A stretch of DNA of 64,000 bases from positions 26,679,478 through 26,743,477 of the forward strand of contig JAGTTD010000015.1 in NCBI GenBank assembly GCA_018398585.1. Reading direction: 5' to 3'. The stretch's first letter is position 1. Each line of letters opens with the position of its first letter. The notes under the pieces are model-generated. The model was not told the DNA's origin and ran no database searches. It saw only the letters and a list, made by a program, of their open reading frames with translations. Below, piece after piece: positions 43,727-55,784 of the stretch. Origin of the DNA: Simmondsia chinensis. Lineage: Eukaryota > Streptophyta > Magnoliopsida > Caryophyllales > Simmondsiaceae. The position numbers were made by a program, and so were the translations under genes.

Positions 43727-44017
43727 TGTCAGAGTTTGACCTCTGCATCTGGAAAGAAGGAGAAGGAAGCTACATATGAGCTTGGTGGGGGGGGGGGGGG
43801 GGGGGGGGGAGGTTCTAGAATGAGAAAGAATGTATTTGTTATTTGTTTTTTGGATATTACAACAATACAATACAATACTACTTATACCAACCAAGATACC
43901 ATCTAACTAATTCTCAACCTATCTATTACAAGTATAACAACCCTCCAACCAAATTACTAAGTACAACAATGTCTAAACTTCACTTAATTTGTACAACCAA
44001 CAGTTCAATACATGACA
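43727..44017 (-). repeat. 5' LTR of the gypsy element
   Basis: 291 bp, starting (element sense) TGTCATGTATTGAACTG; contains G23 at 43,787-43,809. Confidence 0.88.
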
Positions 44018-44033
44018 CATCACCAGGCCATTA

Positions 44034-44466
44034 AAAATACTTAACTTATTTACATTTTAGTACTCAAACATTTTTAAAAATAACAAAAAAGACCCCAACC
44101 TTTTTGAATTAATAAAAATGTCCCAAAGTCGTTTTTGTATTAATAAAAAGGCCCCTTTCTAATGTGATGATGTCATTTTCCATAGAGCTGACGTAGCAAT
44201 TGTATCTCTATTGATGTTACAATAAAATGACAAGGTACCCTTCAATACCATTATTTTTATTTTATAATCATGAAATTTGAAACATTGTATTATGTAAAAA
44301 CTATTTGTTTTCACTTAATTCGTTTAAAAAATATTGTTATTAAAGGATGTTTTTATCATTTTACTAATACAACAAAAATTTAGGGGTCTTTTTATTAATT
44401 CAAAAATGTTGGGTCCTTTTTATTATTTCCAAAAGTATCAGGGTACTAAAACGTAAGTATCCCTAA
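44034..44466. mobile_element. TIR element (MITE), about 430 bp
   Basis: The left end (TTAAAAATACTTAACTTATTTACATTTTAGTA in two quoted halves: TTAAAAATACTTAACTTATT and ACATTTTAGTACTC) is inverted at the right as GTACTAAAACGTAAGTATCC. The inverted repeat is about 90 bp, with AAAAAGACCCC and AATTAATAAAAA words on both sides. No target duplication found; the gypsy 5' LTR ends 17 bp away. Confidence 0.5.
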
Positions 44467-44955
44467 CTTCAATTTCAATATATGACTAAATTGACATAAT
44501 ATAATTACACAAAAATTTAATTGACATGATAAAAAGTAAGAGAGTTGTTAACTCGGCAAACATACACGCCCAAAAAAAAACAACGTTCTGAGTAAAGCGG
44601 GTGCCTAGCTTTGGACCAAGGAGTAAATCCAACGAAAATGTGTGCTAGAGGATGGCATCATTTCTGTAAAATAAAACATGTATTTGGCAAGTGGCTGAGG
44701 CAGTTACCTAGGTACCATTGCTGAACATGAGCCTTGAGAGACAGTTGCGAAGCTAAAGAAAAACGTGAAGAAAAGAGACATCACTCTCTAATAACTATCA
44801 GATTTCTGAAGAAATTAAGCTAAACATGGAGAGCTTGGATCCCTTGAAATGATAAATGTGCAAGTGAAAAACTCAGGAAAGGAAGCTATCTTCAAATCTA
44901 TAAATAAGAAAATTGTGAGCTTTAGAAAGGGTTTTACAACCAGCTTAGAATTACA
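44467..44955. other. Non-coding stretch
   Basis: No coding signal before the RTE sequence starts. Possible pre-insertion DNA. Confidence 0.35.
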
Positions 44956-44956
44956 A

Positions 44957-47450
44957 AGTAGTGGGGGTGACTAGGATTAGCGATAAGATCATTAGCATCA
45001 GGTTAGTTTTAGATGGAGAAATATTGAGCGTTATAAGTGCCTATGCACCACAGATTGGGCATACAGAGCAGGAGAAGGCTAGATTTTGGGAGGACTTAGA
45101 CTTAACAATGCAAGGCATACCCCAGAGCGAACAAGTGGTGATTGGCGGGGACTTCAATGGGCATGTGGGAGCTAACACAGAAGGCTATGCATCCCACCAC
45201 GAAGGCTTTGGTTTTGGAACTAGGAACGATAGGGGTAAGGCCATGCTAGACTTTGTCGTCACATATGAGCTAACGGTTGCCAGCACCTTCTTTAGAAAAT
45301 GTGAGCAAAACATCATCACGTATCGGATCAGTGGAGTAAAGACTCAGATTGACTATATACTGCTAAGGAAGAGGACTCAAAAAGATTGCAAGGATTGCAA
45401 GGTTATCCTCGAGGAAGACCTATCAACACAGCACAGGGTATTGTGTACTGATGTCAAGGCCAAGAGAAGAGGCAAGAAAACTGTGAAACCATCACAGCCA
45501 CGCACTCGTTGGAGGGATTTGAAGGGGGACAAGGCTCAAGTCCTTAAGGAAAGAGTCAAGGCTGAGCTTGGGGGGATTGTCAGGGAGATTTAAACCACAG
45601 TTGGAACTAGGTAGCCCAAAAGATCAGAGAGGTGGCACACGAAGTCCTAGGTATATCAAAGGGTGGGGCACCAAACAACAGAGAGTCCTGGTGGTGGAGT
45701 AGGAAGGTTTAGGAAAAGATTAAGACGAAAAGAGACTGCTTCAAAGAGTGGGATAGAAGTGGAGACAAGGACAGGAGACAACAATATAAACAAGCCAAGA
45801 AGGACGCTAAAATAGCAGTAAGAGATGCACAATAAGCCTTTGAGGATTTCTACAAGAGGTTGGATACTGATGAGGGAGCTAGGGACCTCTATAGAATTGC
45901 AAAAGTGAGAGAAAGGAGGACTAGAGACCTGGACCAAGTAAGGTGCATAAAAAGGGAAGATAGGCAAGTGCTTGTGGATGAGCAACAAATTAAAACTAGG
46001 TGAAAATCCCACTTCCATTATCTGTTTAATGAATAGGGAGATAGAAATGTATCCCTAGGAGAACCACAAGCAACAATGGAGCACCAAACCTACTGCCACT
46101 GTACGAGGATTAGACTCGAGGAAGTTAGGGAAGCCTTGAAGAAGCTGGGTAGGGATACAGCAGTCGACCTAGACGGCATACCCATTGAAACATGGAAGTG
46201 CACTGGAGAATTAGGTATCAGATGGCTGACCAAATTATTCAACCAAATTCTTTATCAGATGGCTGACCAAATTCTTCAACCAAATTCTTCAAGGGAATAA
46301 GATGCTGAATGAGTGGCGGAAGAGTACATTAGTTCCTGTCTATAAGAACAAAGGCAACATCCAGAGTTGTGCAAACTATAGAGGAATTAAACGAATGAGC
46401 CATACTCTGAAGCTTTGGGAGCGGGTCATAGAAAGAAGGCTACAACAATGAACAGAAGTCTCAGAGAATCAATTTGGATTTATGCCTGGCAGGTCGCCGA
46501 TAGAAGCCATCCACCTCCTAAAGAGGTCGATAGAGTACTACAGAGATAGACAAAAGGACCCTGATAGAGTGCCAAGGGAGGTCCTATGGAGGGTCTTGGA
46601 GAGGAAAGTCATCCCCCAGCCCTATATTCGAGTCATTAAAGACATGTACAAAGTCAGCCTTGAGTCCCTATCTATTCATTTTAGTTGTGGATGAGCTTAC
46701 TAGGCACATCCAAGGGGACGTGCCTTAGTGCATGCTTTTCGCGGACGATGTAGTCCTAGTGGGAGAGTCTAGGGAAGAGGTCAATGAGAGGCTACAACTT
46801 TGGAGAATGGCCTTATAATTGAAAGGTCTAGGACTTAGTAGATCTAAGACCGAGTACATGGAACTCAAGTTCTGTACCTCTACCATGCCAAGCATAGAAG
46901 ACGTCAAGATTGGATCAGAGTGCATACCGCAGAAAGAGTGCTTTAAATACTTGGGTTCCATGGTGCATTAAGATGGTGAAGTGGACGCAGATGTCAGCAA
47001 CCGGATTAAAGTGGGTTAGCATAAATGGAGGATGGCCTTTGCGGTACTGTGCGATAGGAAGTTACCATTAAGGTTAAAGGAAAAACATTATAAGACGGTA
47101 GTAAGACCAGCTATGTCATCCGGTGCGGAATGCTGGCCAGTTAAGCAGCATCACACGCAGAAGATGAAGGTGGCGGAGATGAGGATGTTAAGATGGATGT
47201 GTGGACATATGAGGAAGGATAGGATCAAAAATGATGTTATAAAAAGTAAATTAGGAGTGGCCCCAATCGAAGATAAGTTGAGGGAGTAAGGGCTGCGGTG
47301 GTTTGGGCCTGTTAAGAGGAGATCGACCACTGCCCCGAGCAGGAGATGTGAGCAACTCCACATTACAGACGACAAGAGAGGAAGAGGCAGGCCAAAGAAG
47401 AGTTGGATGGAGGCAATTCAACAGGACCTCACCCATCTCAACTAAATGAG
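44957..47450 (+). pseudogene. RTE endonuclease-reverse transcriptase remnant
   Basis: The endonuclease part (open to 45,592) has VLDGEILSVISAYAPQIG, VVIGGDFNGHVGANTEG and the loop TQIDYILLRKR, which are APE-type endonuclease motifs. After stops at 45,593-46,070 the RT begins (EEVREALKK-like at 46,105; AVDLDGIPIETWKC) and goes on with QFGFMPGRSPIEAIHLLKR (46,468). Two RT pieces are missing in frame: the strand with the first catalytic Asp (RQKDPDRVPREVLWRVLE joins directly) and part of the following palm. The FADDVVLVGES motif at 46,738 survives in a shifted frame. The C-terminal region keeps KYLGSMVH, LRWMCGHMRKDRIKND. Non-functional. Confidence 0.85.
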
Positions 47451-47795
47451 GGGATGACCCTAGATAGAGCTCAGTGAAGGATTAGAATAGGTGTAACTGA
47501 TAAAGCAGTTTAGGAGCGATGAGCACTTCTAGCTAGTACTAGTGCGAGGAGGCTTCCTGCATGCCTATTTGTTTGTACGCAGTTAGGATGTATGTCGGTT
47601 GCTTAGTGCTTATGGTCTGACGTCTTGTGATGTAGTGCTACTCGTTGCTTTTACTCCCTACATGCTTGCCTTATGTCGGATGTCGACTCCTTCCCTTGCA
47701 GACTTATTTGCTTTTTACCTTTTATTCTTGCTTCCATGTTGCCATGCTTTTAATGCTTTTCGTGCTCTCCATGCTCCATGCTCTGATGCTTCTAA

Positions 47796-47928
47796 GGTTG
47801 GGGGTCCTCGGAAATAGCCTCTCGTTAGGGTATCACCCTAAAAGGGTAAGGCTGCGTACATCCTACCCCTCCCAGACCCTTCTTATGCGGGAGCCCTTGA
47901 GGCACTGAGCCTCCTGTTGTTGTTGTTT
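47796..47928 (+). repeat. RTE 3' tail shared with the SINEs
   Basis: GGTTGGGGGTCCTCGGAAAT, GGGTAAGGCTGCGTACATCC, CCCTCCCAGACCC, GCGGGAGCCCTTGAGGCACT, then (TTG)4. The same order as the SINE tails at 38.5, 31.3 and 29.9 kb. Confidence 0.88.
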
Positions 47929-47934
47929 TCAAGC

Positions 47935-49445
47935 ATAATTGTGCTCTTTTTTTAGTTTAATGTCCTTTGTATTTGGTTCGACATTCCTTTAGAATACAAT
48001 CAAACATTAACGTTGGTGGTGATGTATGAGAAGGTATTGTTTATGCTTTTTACCATAGTTTCTCGTACTCACTCGTACTAAATTTAAGTTGTGATATTCA
48101 TTCAAGGTTTGGACTGCCACATCGAGATTGATTGCGTTCATCTTGAATAAGTGGCTCACTCATGGCCTTTCAGCTTCCAATGTCGTGCCATCTCGGCGAA
48201 CCACCACTAAAATCACGGCCAAACCGAGCTATCACTGTTCAACAGCTCACCAACCAAGCACCACACTCTCACATCTTGCTTGCTGACACCCAAAATCTAC
48301 CTCTAAGATAGCGTCAATCTTCCACCAACGGGCTCTACTGCTGCTCTTAGAGGTTAACAATCTCAAATAGCGAAGGGGACTCAGAGGAACAGAGGGCTAG
48401 GTGGTGTTCAGTGAATAATGGTTAATAATATCAGGAGGGAGAATTTGTTAGCTGCATCTTTGGCTATTGATCGGGTTATGGAAGGATAGACTTCAAGCCA
48501 TCATCACCCTTCTCATACTTGGGCATTGATCATTGCGGCCATTCTAATGACAGTGTGGATTTGGGGCTCCTATACCCTCTAGGTTTGGGTCTAGTTGCGA
48601 CTTTTGTTGGTTCTTGCAATGAAGAATCATCTTGCTACCTAAGTGTTAATGAGAAGGCCAAGCAAGTCAAGGTTTGTATGGCTGCTAGATGCAGGAAGGA
48701 CCAAGAGGTATTTGGCCAATTTAAATTTATTAACTTGCAATTAAACCCTATGAAGCATTGAAGAGCTAGGAATAAGTTTGACAAAAAAAGTTCAGCACTT
48801 GTCTCTAGAGCTGCTTAAAGACATGATTTAAGAGGAGGATGTGCAAGAAGAGTCCAAGTTGCCTACAGTTTGGTAAAAGTAAGTAAAACTTAGGATGTTT
48901 GTTCTGTGTTGGGGATTAGCTATGATGGAAACCAAGGTGATTTTATTAAGATACTTGGTTTGTTGGAGAACCAAAATCAAAGTGTAGTTGCAGTAGATTA
49001 GTTAGAGTCCATTTCTTGATGAGTATTAATAATCATTTAGGTGTTTGTTTCGTTGTCGATCCCACTATTTGAAATCTGGGTGTTTTTTAAAGTTCGAGTG
49101 AGGAGCCTTTTGGAGTTTTTGGGTTCTTTTAATATCATGGTTGTTTTTTTGATGCTTTCATTGCTGGCCACAGTTGCATATTTTTGTAGCCTAGGTTATT
49201 GCCTGCTATTTTCTCTTTATGTTTTTATCTGAGTTTAGTGCTTTGGAAGTTTGGTTGTGGTCCTCCTTTGGGTGTCCGTCTTTCGAAGAGCCTATTAGGT
49301 TGTTCCATTTGTGAAATTTTTGTTTGTATTTTATGTTTTTAGGTTTTCTTTTCATTTTCTTTTTTAAGCTTGCTCTCTCCTATGTTTAGAGTTTTTGCTC
49401 TATGCCTTGATCCTTTGTATGGATTTGGCACTTAGCTATCAAAAA
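47935..49445 (+). mobile_element. Probable L1-type LINE 3' fragment
   Basis: A diffuse region with a short frame at 48,519-48,761 (MGIDHCGHSNDSVDLGLLYP) of unknown family. A T-rich 3' region follows (TTTTCTTTTCATTTTCTTTT), ending GCACTTAGCTATCAAAAAAAAGC. The layout recalls the L1 ends at 31.1 and 38.15 kb. No domain was recognised, so the type is uncertain. Confidence 0.35.
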
Positions 49446-49727
49446 AAAGCTGGTTTATTCTATCTAGATTTTTTAGATTCGGTCTTGATTGAATTATCTT
49501 GAGTTACAGTTGCAAGACTAATTACCTGATTGAATTGGGCTCAAGGTAGGTCGTCACACTCTCAATCTTATCCCCACCAAAGTTCTTAGTTTTTGAGTGT
49601 TTGAGCTAAAGATGTTAAGGAGAGTTCTACACTGATTAGCCCCAATTATGGCTCGAGTTGAGTCCATATATCTCAATTATGCTCATTAATAAATAGTTGT
49701 ATAAGTCTTCTTAATTAGACTAATAGG

Positions 49728-50312
49728 ATGCATTTGGTTGAGCTTATTTCAGCTTATCTTTTTTCAGTTTATCTGTTTCAATAAGATCTGTCCATTTAAG
49801 ATCTGTATCTTTTTATAGTTGAGTGTTTGATTGTGTAGTACAGAAAGATTTTTTTGACATAATAAATTGTTTGGACACAAGTTTAAAGAAGAAAATTATC
49901 TATTATAATCACGGAAATAACTTAATAATATAAATCAATTAATTATAGTAGATAGGAGAAAATCATAATAAAAGTTGGTCATTATAATAAAGAGTGGTGA
50001 GCCTAGTGACCCATGGGTGTAAAAGGGGGTGATAGGTGGGGATGGTGATAACAAATAAAAGTAGTTTATAATGGTGAAGATTTAATGTCGATATAGTCTT
50101 TTTAAAGTATTAATCTGAAATAAGTTGTGAAAAAGATCCAGTTTTACATTTTCTTTGCTTAGTTATAAAACAGCTTTTTCATCTCTCTAGTTAAGATGTA
50201 AAAAAGATGTAAAAAGATCTTTTATGTCAACCAAATGCAAGCCTAACAATCAACTAGATTTTTTTCACAACTTTAAGCTGTTAAAAAGCTTCACCAAATG
50301 GAGCCTTATTAG
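49728..50312. mobile_element. hAT-like MITE (GCATTTGGTTGAGCTT ends)
   Basis: ATGCATTTGGTTGAGCTTA on the left has the partner AAGCTTCACCAAATGGAGCC on the right. AAAGATC/GATCTT words pair inside. The flanks TTAGACTA and TTAGAATC are only a partial match. Confidence 0.45.
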
Positions 50313-50434
50313 AATCCGTATAAGTGCAAATTGAAGTCAAACACACATTAAAGTACCAAAAATAATACAAAAGTGGTTCACTAAAGTCAATACATGCAGT
50401 TTTAATCTGATTTGTCCTTTAGGTTTTCTAAATT

Positions 50435-50647
50435 TGTTAGAGTATATTGTATAGTGGGTTATAATTGTAATAGGTTATAAGTGTATACATATATTAGGCC
50501 CATTAGGCCTGTCATGTATTGTAAATCATTATATATATGAGAGGGCTCCTATTCTAGGGGTACCAATTATTTCCACAATTATATTCTTTCACAATTATTC
50601 CCACAATTATATTCTTTCACAATTATTCCCCCAATTATATTCTTTCA
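50435..50647 (+). repeat. 5' LTR of the third Copia
   Basis: 213 bp. Its 3' part contains three copies of a 28-bp unit (ATTATTCCCACAATTATATT then CTTTCACA); the 3' LTR has only one. Confidence 0.9.
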
Positions 50648-50660
50648 TGGTATCAGAGCT
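50648..50660 (+). other. Primer-binding site (tRNA-iMet type)
   Basis: TGGTATCAGAGCT, starting right after the LTR. Confidence 0.88.
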
Positions 50661-50801
50661 AACCTTAGCTCTCTCATAAATCAAGGCAAATTCTAGCCAA
50701 CTTTCCCTTTCCTTTTCGAAAAAAAAAAAACCCTAGCCGCTACCAAGCCTAGCTGCCGCTGCCCTCTTCCTCCCTGAAGCAACCCTAGCCATTTAACCTC
50801 A

Positions 50802-53800
50802 GTGGCGGACGCAACTTCGTCTACCACCATTGCACAGGACGCTGCGTCTCCTCTTCCTGCCGGTGGCCCTTCTCTTCCTACACCATTCATCATTTCAAAC
50901 ATTCGACATCAGATATCTTCCATGCTAGATCTATATCTAGTCTGGGGCCGTTCTTTTCTCTCCGCTTGTAGAGGTTATGCTGTGGATAATCATCTTGATG
51001 GCACTTCTTCTCAACCTCCTACATCAGATCCTCAATATCATTATTGGAGACAAGTTGATAATCTTCTTATTTCCTGGATATTTGGTACTATCTCTCCCGA
51101 CCTTGCTAGTGTTGTGTGTGGTAATGATGATGATATAACTACTGCATCACTTTGGGATTCTGTCACCCGCCTTTTTACTGATTTTGCGCAATCATGCCAA
51201 TTGCAATTTAAACATGAATTAACCAATATTAAGAAAGGCAATCTCTCCATGTTGGCTTATTTCACAAAAATCAAATCTTTGGCTGATAATCTTAAGGCTG
51301 TCAATGCCTCCATTGTTGATGTTGACATGGTTCTCGCTGTTGTAGATGGTCTCTCTGATGACAAGGATTTTAATGCTGTTTGCACATCTATTATGTCACG
51401 AGTTCCCTTTCCCTCCTTTATTGAGGGTTGTTCTGTGTTGATGAATGATGAATCTCGCCTTAAGAATGCCGGTGAAGGTACTTCATTAGTACTTCTAGCC
51501 ACTGGTGCATTGGACACGCTGGCCGCAGCTGCCCTGGTCATGGCCACACCGGTCGTCCTGACACCACCACAGCCACCGGTCACCAATCTGCAAGCCGCTT
51601 TTCCCACTTAACAGCAACAATCAAGTTACGGAAATCAGTATGGTAATGGATGTGGTAATGGTCGAGGTTGTGGAGGTCGTGGTAAACATGGTCGTGGTTA
51701 TGGCAATCTGTGGATGCCGAATATGTGGGGACCGAATGTTAGGGGAATGTCGTATATGCCGTTTGTCCCGCAATTCAACACACCATACTGGCCTCCTCAA
51801 TTTGGTTATGCTCCTTCGGGTGGTAATGTTTCTAATCCACAATTTTATCCTGCAAATAATGTTTATACCACTGGCTATGGTTTCTATCCAGGATTTGATG
51901 CGAGTCAGTTTTCTTCGCAATATTATTCCACCCCTACCTTTGACCCATCTTGGGTCATGGATAGCGGGGCCTCCTCCCACATGATAAATAATCCAGGTAT
52001 CTTAACGTCCTTGTCTCCGTATAGTGGGTTTGATAAAATTTTAGTTGGTAACGGTACTTGTCTCTATATTGCTAGTATTGGATCTTGTTTCATATCTACT
52101 CCCGCGGGTCGCTTTGTTTTAAATAAAGTTCTATTTGTTCCTGGTCTGTCCAAAAATTTACTTTCTGTTCATCAATTTTGTTCCCATAACAATTGCCTTC
52201 TTGAATTTGACTGTTTTGATTTTTCTGTCAAGGATCCTAAACTGAAGTCAACTATCATCAGCCGTGTCAGTCTAGGCCCTCTTTTTACAATACCAGGATC
52301 ACCTACCATTACTACGTCGCTCGTCGCTTCCCGAGTCTCCTCTTCTCTTTGGCGCCGAAGTCTAGGCCATCCTGGAGAGCCAATTTTATCATCCTTAGTC
52401 AAGCACAAATTTATTTCTTGTTCCACTCCTTTAGAGTCTAGTTTGTGTCATGCTTGCCAACTAGGCAAGCACAGTCGTTTACCTTTTCAGAAGTCTGTTT
52501 CTAGTACCACGCGTCCTTTTGACATTGTTCATTGACATCACCCGTTTCTAGTTTCAGTGGCTATAAATATTATTTGTTATTTTTGGATGACTATACTCAT
52601 TTTGTGTGGATTTACTCGATGCGTGCAAAATCAGATGTGTTTGATTTATTTCTTCAATTTCGTGCGCTTGTCTTGAATCAATTTGATGTGGAAATTAAAC
52701 AATTCCAATGTGACAATGGGACTGAATATATTAATCGTGGTTTTAACGAACTTTTTATACAACGGGGCATCCTTAGTTGGGTCTCATGCCCTCATACATC
52801 CCAACAAAATGGGAAAGCTGAACGCATGCACCGCACTATTGGCAATATGATGCGAACTCTCCTTTTTCAAGCTTGTATGCCTCTTGAGTATTGGGTTGAG
52901 GCTGTTTTGGCTGCCACTCATATTATCAACTTGTTACCCTCTACTGCCATTAAGAAAAAGATCTCATATCAACGCCTCTATAAACAAAAGGTTGATCATA
53001 ATCATCTTCGCGTGTTTGGAAGTGCTTGCTATCCTAATTTAACTGCAACTGCTCCACCTAAACTTGCACCCTGGTCTACTTTGTGTGTTTTCCTGGGCTA
53101 TCCACCGAATCATAAGGGCTACAAATGCTTAGATCTTTCTACTAACAAAGTTATTATTTCGAGACATGTTTTCTTTGATGAAACAGATTTTCCTTTCTCT
53201 CGGTTGGGTACCTTTTCCGAAGAAACGATGACCCGTCTCCATGAGGTCTTCTCCTCACCCCTCGCTACCTCTCCCTTCATTGGCATGCGCTCAGTCCCGT
53301 CTCCCAACCCACTGTCACTGTTGGGCTCTCCTTCTCCGGTTCCCGCACCGGTGCCCGCCTCATCGTAGCCACCCACCAAGCCCGAGACCATGTCTGGCCC
53401 TGCTCCAGCAGTGACCGATGCACCATGCCCACCTCGGGATGCTTCTCGATCTCTTCACCCTATGGTCACATGTTCTAAGGCTGGTATTGTAAAACCTCTT
53501 CTTAAACCTTTTATGCTTGCTCATAATATGTTACCCGAGGTTCCTTTCTCGTATAAGCAGGCCCTTACAGACCACAATTGGAAGACCGCTATGCTTGATG
53601 AATATAATGCCCTTATTCGTAAATCACACATGGGATCTTGTTCCTCCACTTGCTCATGGTAACATTGTTGGTTCTAAATGGGTTTTTCGTAGTAAGAAGA
53701 CTTCTACAGGTGAAGTTGAACGATATAAAGCTCGGTTGCTTGCACAAGGTTTCACACAAAGGTACCGCATTGATTATGGCAAAACTTTCAGTCCTGTTGT

Positions 53801-55051
53801 TAAGCCAGCTACAGTTCGCACGATTCTTTCTCTCGCTGCTTCTCGTCAGTGGCTCATTCATCAGCTCGATGTTAAAAATGCTTTTATGAATGGTTATCTC
53901 ATTAAAGAGGTTTACATGAAGCGACCTTCAGGTTTCCTCAACTCTAAATTTCCAGATCATGTGTGCAAGTTAAATAAGTCCCTTTATGGTCTTAAACAGG
54001 AACCCGGGGGATGGTATAATCGCTTCGCCTCCTTTCTACACACACTCGGTTTCACGGGTTGTAAGTCTGATTCTTCAGTATTTATTTTACGTTGTGGTGG
54101 TGACATGGCTATACTGTTGGTTATGTTGATGATATCGTTCTTACTGCATCTTCTACTGTGTTTCTTCAAGCTCGACTTCGTTCTTTACGTTCTGAATTTG
54201 ATATGACTGATTTGAGGCAGCTTAATTATTTCCTTGGCATCTTAGTCTAGCACTCTTCAGATGGTCTTTTCTTGTCTTAGTCCATGTATGCTCATGATCT
54301 GCTTGATAAAACCAACATGCTTTCCTGCAAGCTTGTTGCTATACCTACAGATTCCAAGTCTAAACTTTCCATAGACGATAGAGATCTCGCGCCTGACCTT
54401 ACTTTATATCGATCTTCAGTTGGCGCTCTTCAGTATCTTACTTTCACTCACCCCGATATCTCTTATGCTATGCAACAAGTATGTTTATTTATACATGCTC
54501 CGCGTTTACCTCATTGGATGGCCGTTAAACGCATTCTCAGATACATCAAGGGCACTATTACCTATGGATTGACTATTTCTCCTTCTTGTGTGAATCAACT
54601 TGTTGCATACTTTGATGCCGACTGGGCTGACTGTCCTGATACTTGTCGGTTCACATCTGGTTTTTGTGTTTTTCTAGGAGGTAACCTTATCTCTTGGTCC
54701 TCCAGACGCCAGCCTACAGTTTCTCGATCCAGCGCCAAGGCCGAGTACAGGGCGGTTGCTAATGCCGTCTCTGAGTGTTGTTGGCTTCGCTCTCTTCTTG
54801 GTGAACTTGGTCTTCTTCTTTCCCATGCCACCTTGCCTTATTGTAACAATGTTTATGCTATGTACTTGTCTACTAATCTGGTGTAGCACGTTCGAACCAA
54901 GCATATTGAGATCGACATTCACTTTGTTTGAGAGCGCGTCCAAATGGATCTTGTTCGGGTTCTTCACATTCCTTCGTCGCAACAAATAGCTGACATCTTT
55001 ACAAAGAATCTATCGTGGCAACTCTTTCTTCTATTCAGACACAACCTTTGA
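50802..55051 (+). pseudogene. Third Copia gag-pol remnant
   Basis: Gag (50,802-51,611; MADATSSTTIAQDAASPLPA) has the usual copia gag core (LWDSVTRLFTDFAQSCQLQF) and stops at TAA. A Gly/Asn/Arg-rich stretch follows, with no zinc knuckle. Protease is at 51,955 (WVMDSGASSHM, intact DSG). The integrase HHCC has lost its first His (LWRRSLGHP), and the core (LLFLDDYTHFVW, CDNGTEY, GKAERMHRTI) spans 52,532-53,368. RT begins near 53,500 (WVFRSKKTSTGEVERYKAR, LDVKNAFMNGYL). The active-site YVDDI near 54,125 lies in a shifted frame. The RNase H part (54,284-54,886) has YFDADWADC and a CNNVYAM where Asp is expected. It ends IADIFTKNLS at 55,051. Breaks near 51,611, 53,366, 53,630, 54,110 and 54,250. Confidence 0.9.
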
Positions 55052-55058
55052 GGAGGGA

Positions 55059-55215
55059 TGTTAGAGTATATTGTATAGTGGGTTATAATTGTAATGGGTT
55101 ATAAGTGTACACATATATTAGGCCCATTAGGCCTGTCATATATTGTAAATCATTATATATGTAAGAGGGCTCCTATTCTAGGGATACCAATTATTCCCAC
55201 AATTATATTCTTTCA
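55059..55215 (+). repeat. 3' LTR of the third Copia
   Basis: 157 bp, matching the 5' LTR except for two fewer 28-bp units. Confidence 0.9.
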
Positions 55216-55220
55216 AAATT

Positions 55221-55780
55221 CTTTTGAGCGTAAACAATAGTAATCAAAGTGTAGAAATCCTTGTTAATAAATACCTTTTATACAAAAACCGCCTTAAAAA
55301 GTTGTCATTTTTTATTTAACTACCACAATTTTTTAAGTTTTTGGAAAACCACGTCAACCATAAATCATATTGTTAATTATCTGCTAAATATTACATGACT
55401 TCCGCGTGGAATATTGCTTACCTTTTTATTTCTAACTGCACATGAAGCATACGTTAAAACTACTTAATGGGCACTCTAAAATATTTATAACAACAACAAG
55501 TAGGCAACGGATAATCAGTAATGTGATTTAATGTGGTTAATTGAAAATTTTTTAACTTTATAAGTTGTTTTTTGAAAAGTAAAAAGTTAAGATAGTTATG
55601 TAAATATAACAAATTATCAAAATAATTTGTTGAGGACTCCAATGAGAGTCTTGTAGAATCTCATATTGAAGTTGAGCGAGAAAGTGGGTCAATATATATG
55701 ATTAGTGGGTTACTTCACTTAACGTCAATTAGTTTTATGACGGAATTTCATTTAAGGTTACATACGGATTTTATGTCTGC
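55221..55780. other. AT-rich non-coding stretch
   Basis: No gene, inverted end or recognised repeat seen. Confidence 0.4.
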
Positions 55781-55784
55781 CAAC

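Larger units (their letters stand above)
38807..44017 (-). mobile_element. Ty3/gypsy chromodomain element (chromovirus), minus strand
   Basis: LTRs at 38,807-39,139 and 43,727-44,017. The primer-binding site (GCTCTGATACCA on the plus strand, 43,713-43,724) lies two bases inside the 5' LTR. A polypurine tract (TTATCCCCTACTT on the plus strand) lies next to the 3' LTR. Flanks CATTA and CATCA match at 4 of 5. Order gag-protease-RT-RNase H-integrase-chromodomain is gypsy. The length of about 5.2 kb with short LTRs and chromodomain would suit a Reina-like lineage; this is inferred. Confidence 0.9.
44956..47928 (+). mobile_element. RTE-type LINE, 5'-truncated
   Basis: The element starts inside the endonuclease domain at about 44,956, continues through RT and the C-terminal region, and ends in a GC-richer 3' tail (47,796-47,928) finishing with (TTG)4. 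A short-repeat terminus instead of poly-A is a feature of RTE LINEs. I could not confirm a target duplication. Confidence 0.82.
50435..55215 (+). mobile_element. Third Ty1/copia element, plus strand
   Basis: LTRs at 50,435-50,647 and 55,059-55,215 start TGTTAGAGTATATTGTATAG and end ATTATATTCTTTCA. A perfect 5-bp duplication, AAATT, lies at 50,430-50,434 and 55,216-55,220. The primer-binding site directly follows the 5' LTR; a polypurine GAGGAGGGA precedes the 3' LTR. The short LTRs and 4.8-kb length suit an Ale/Retrofit-like lineage (inferred). Confidence 0.92.
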
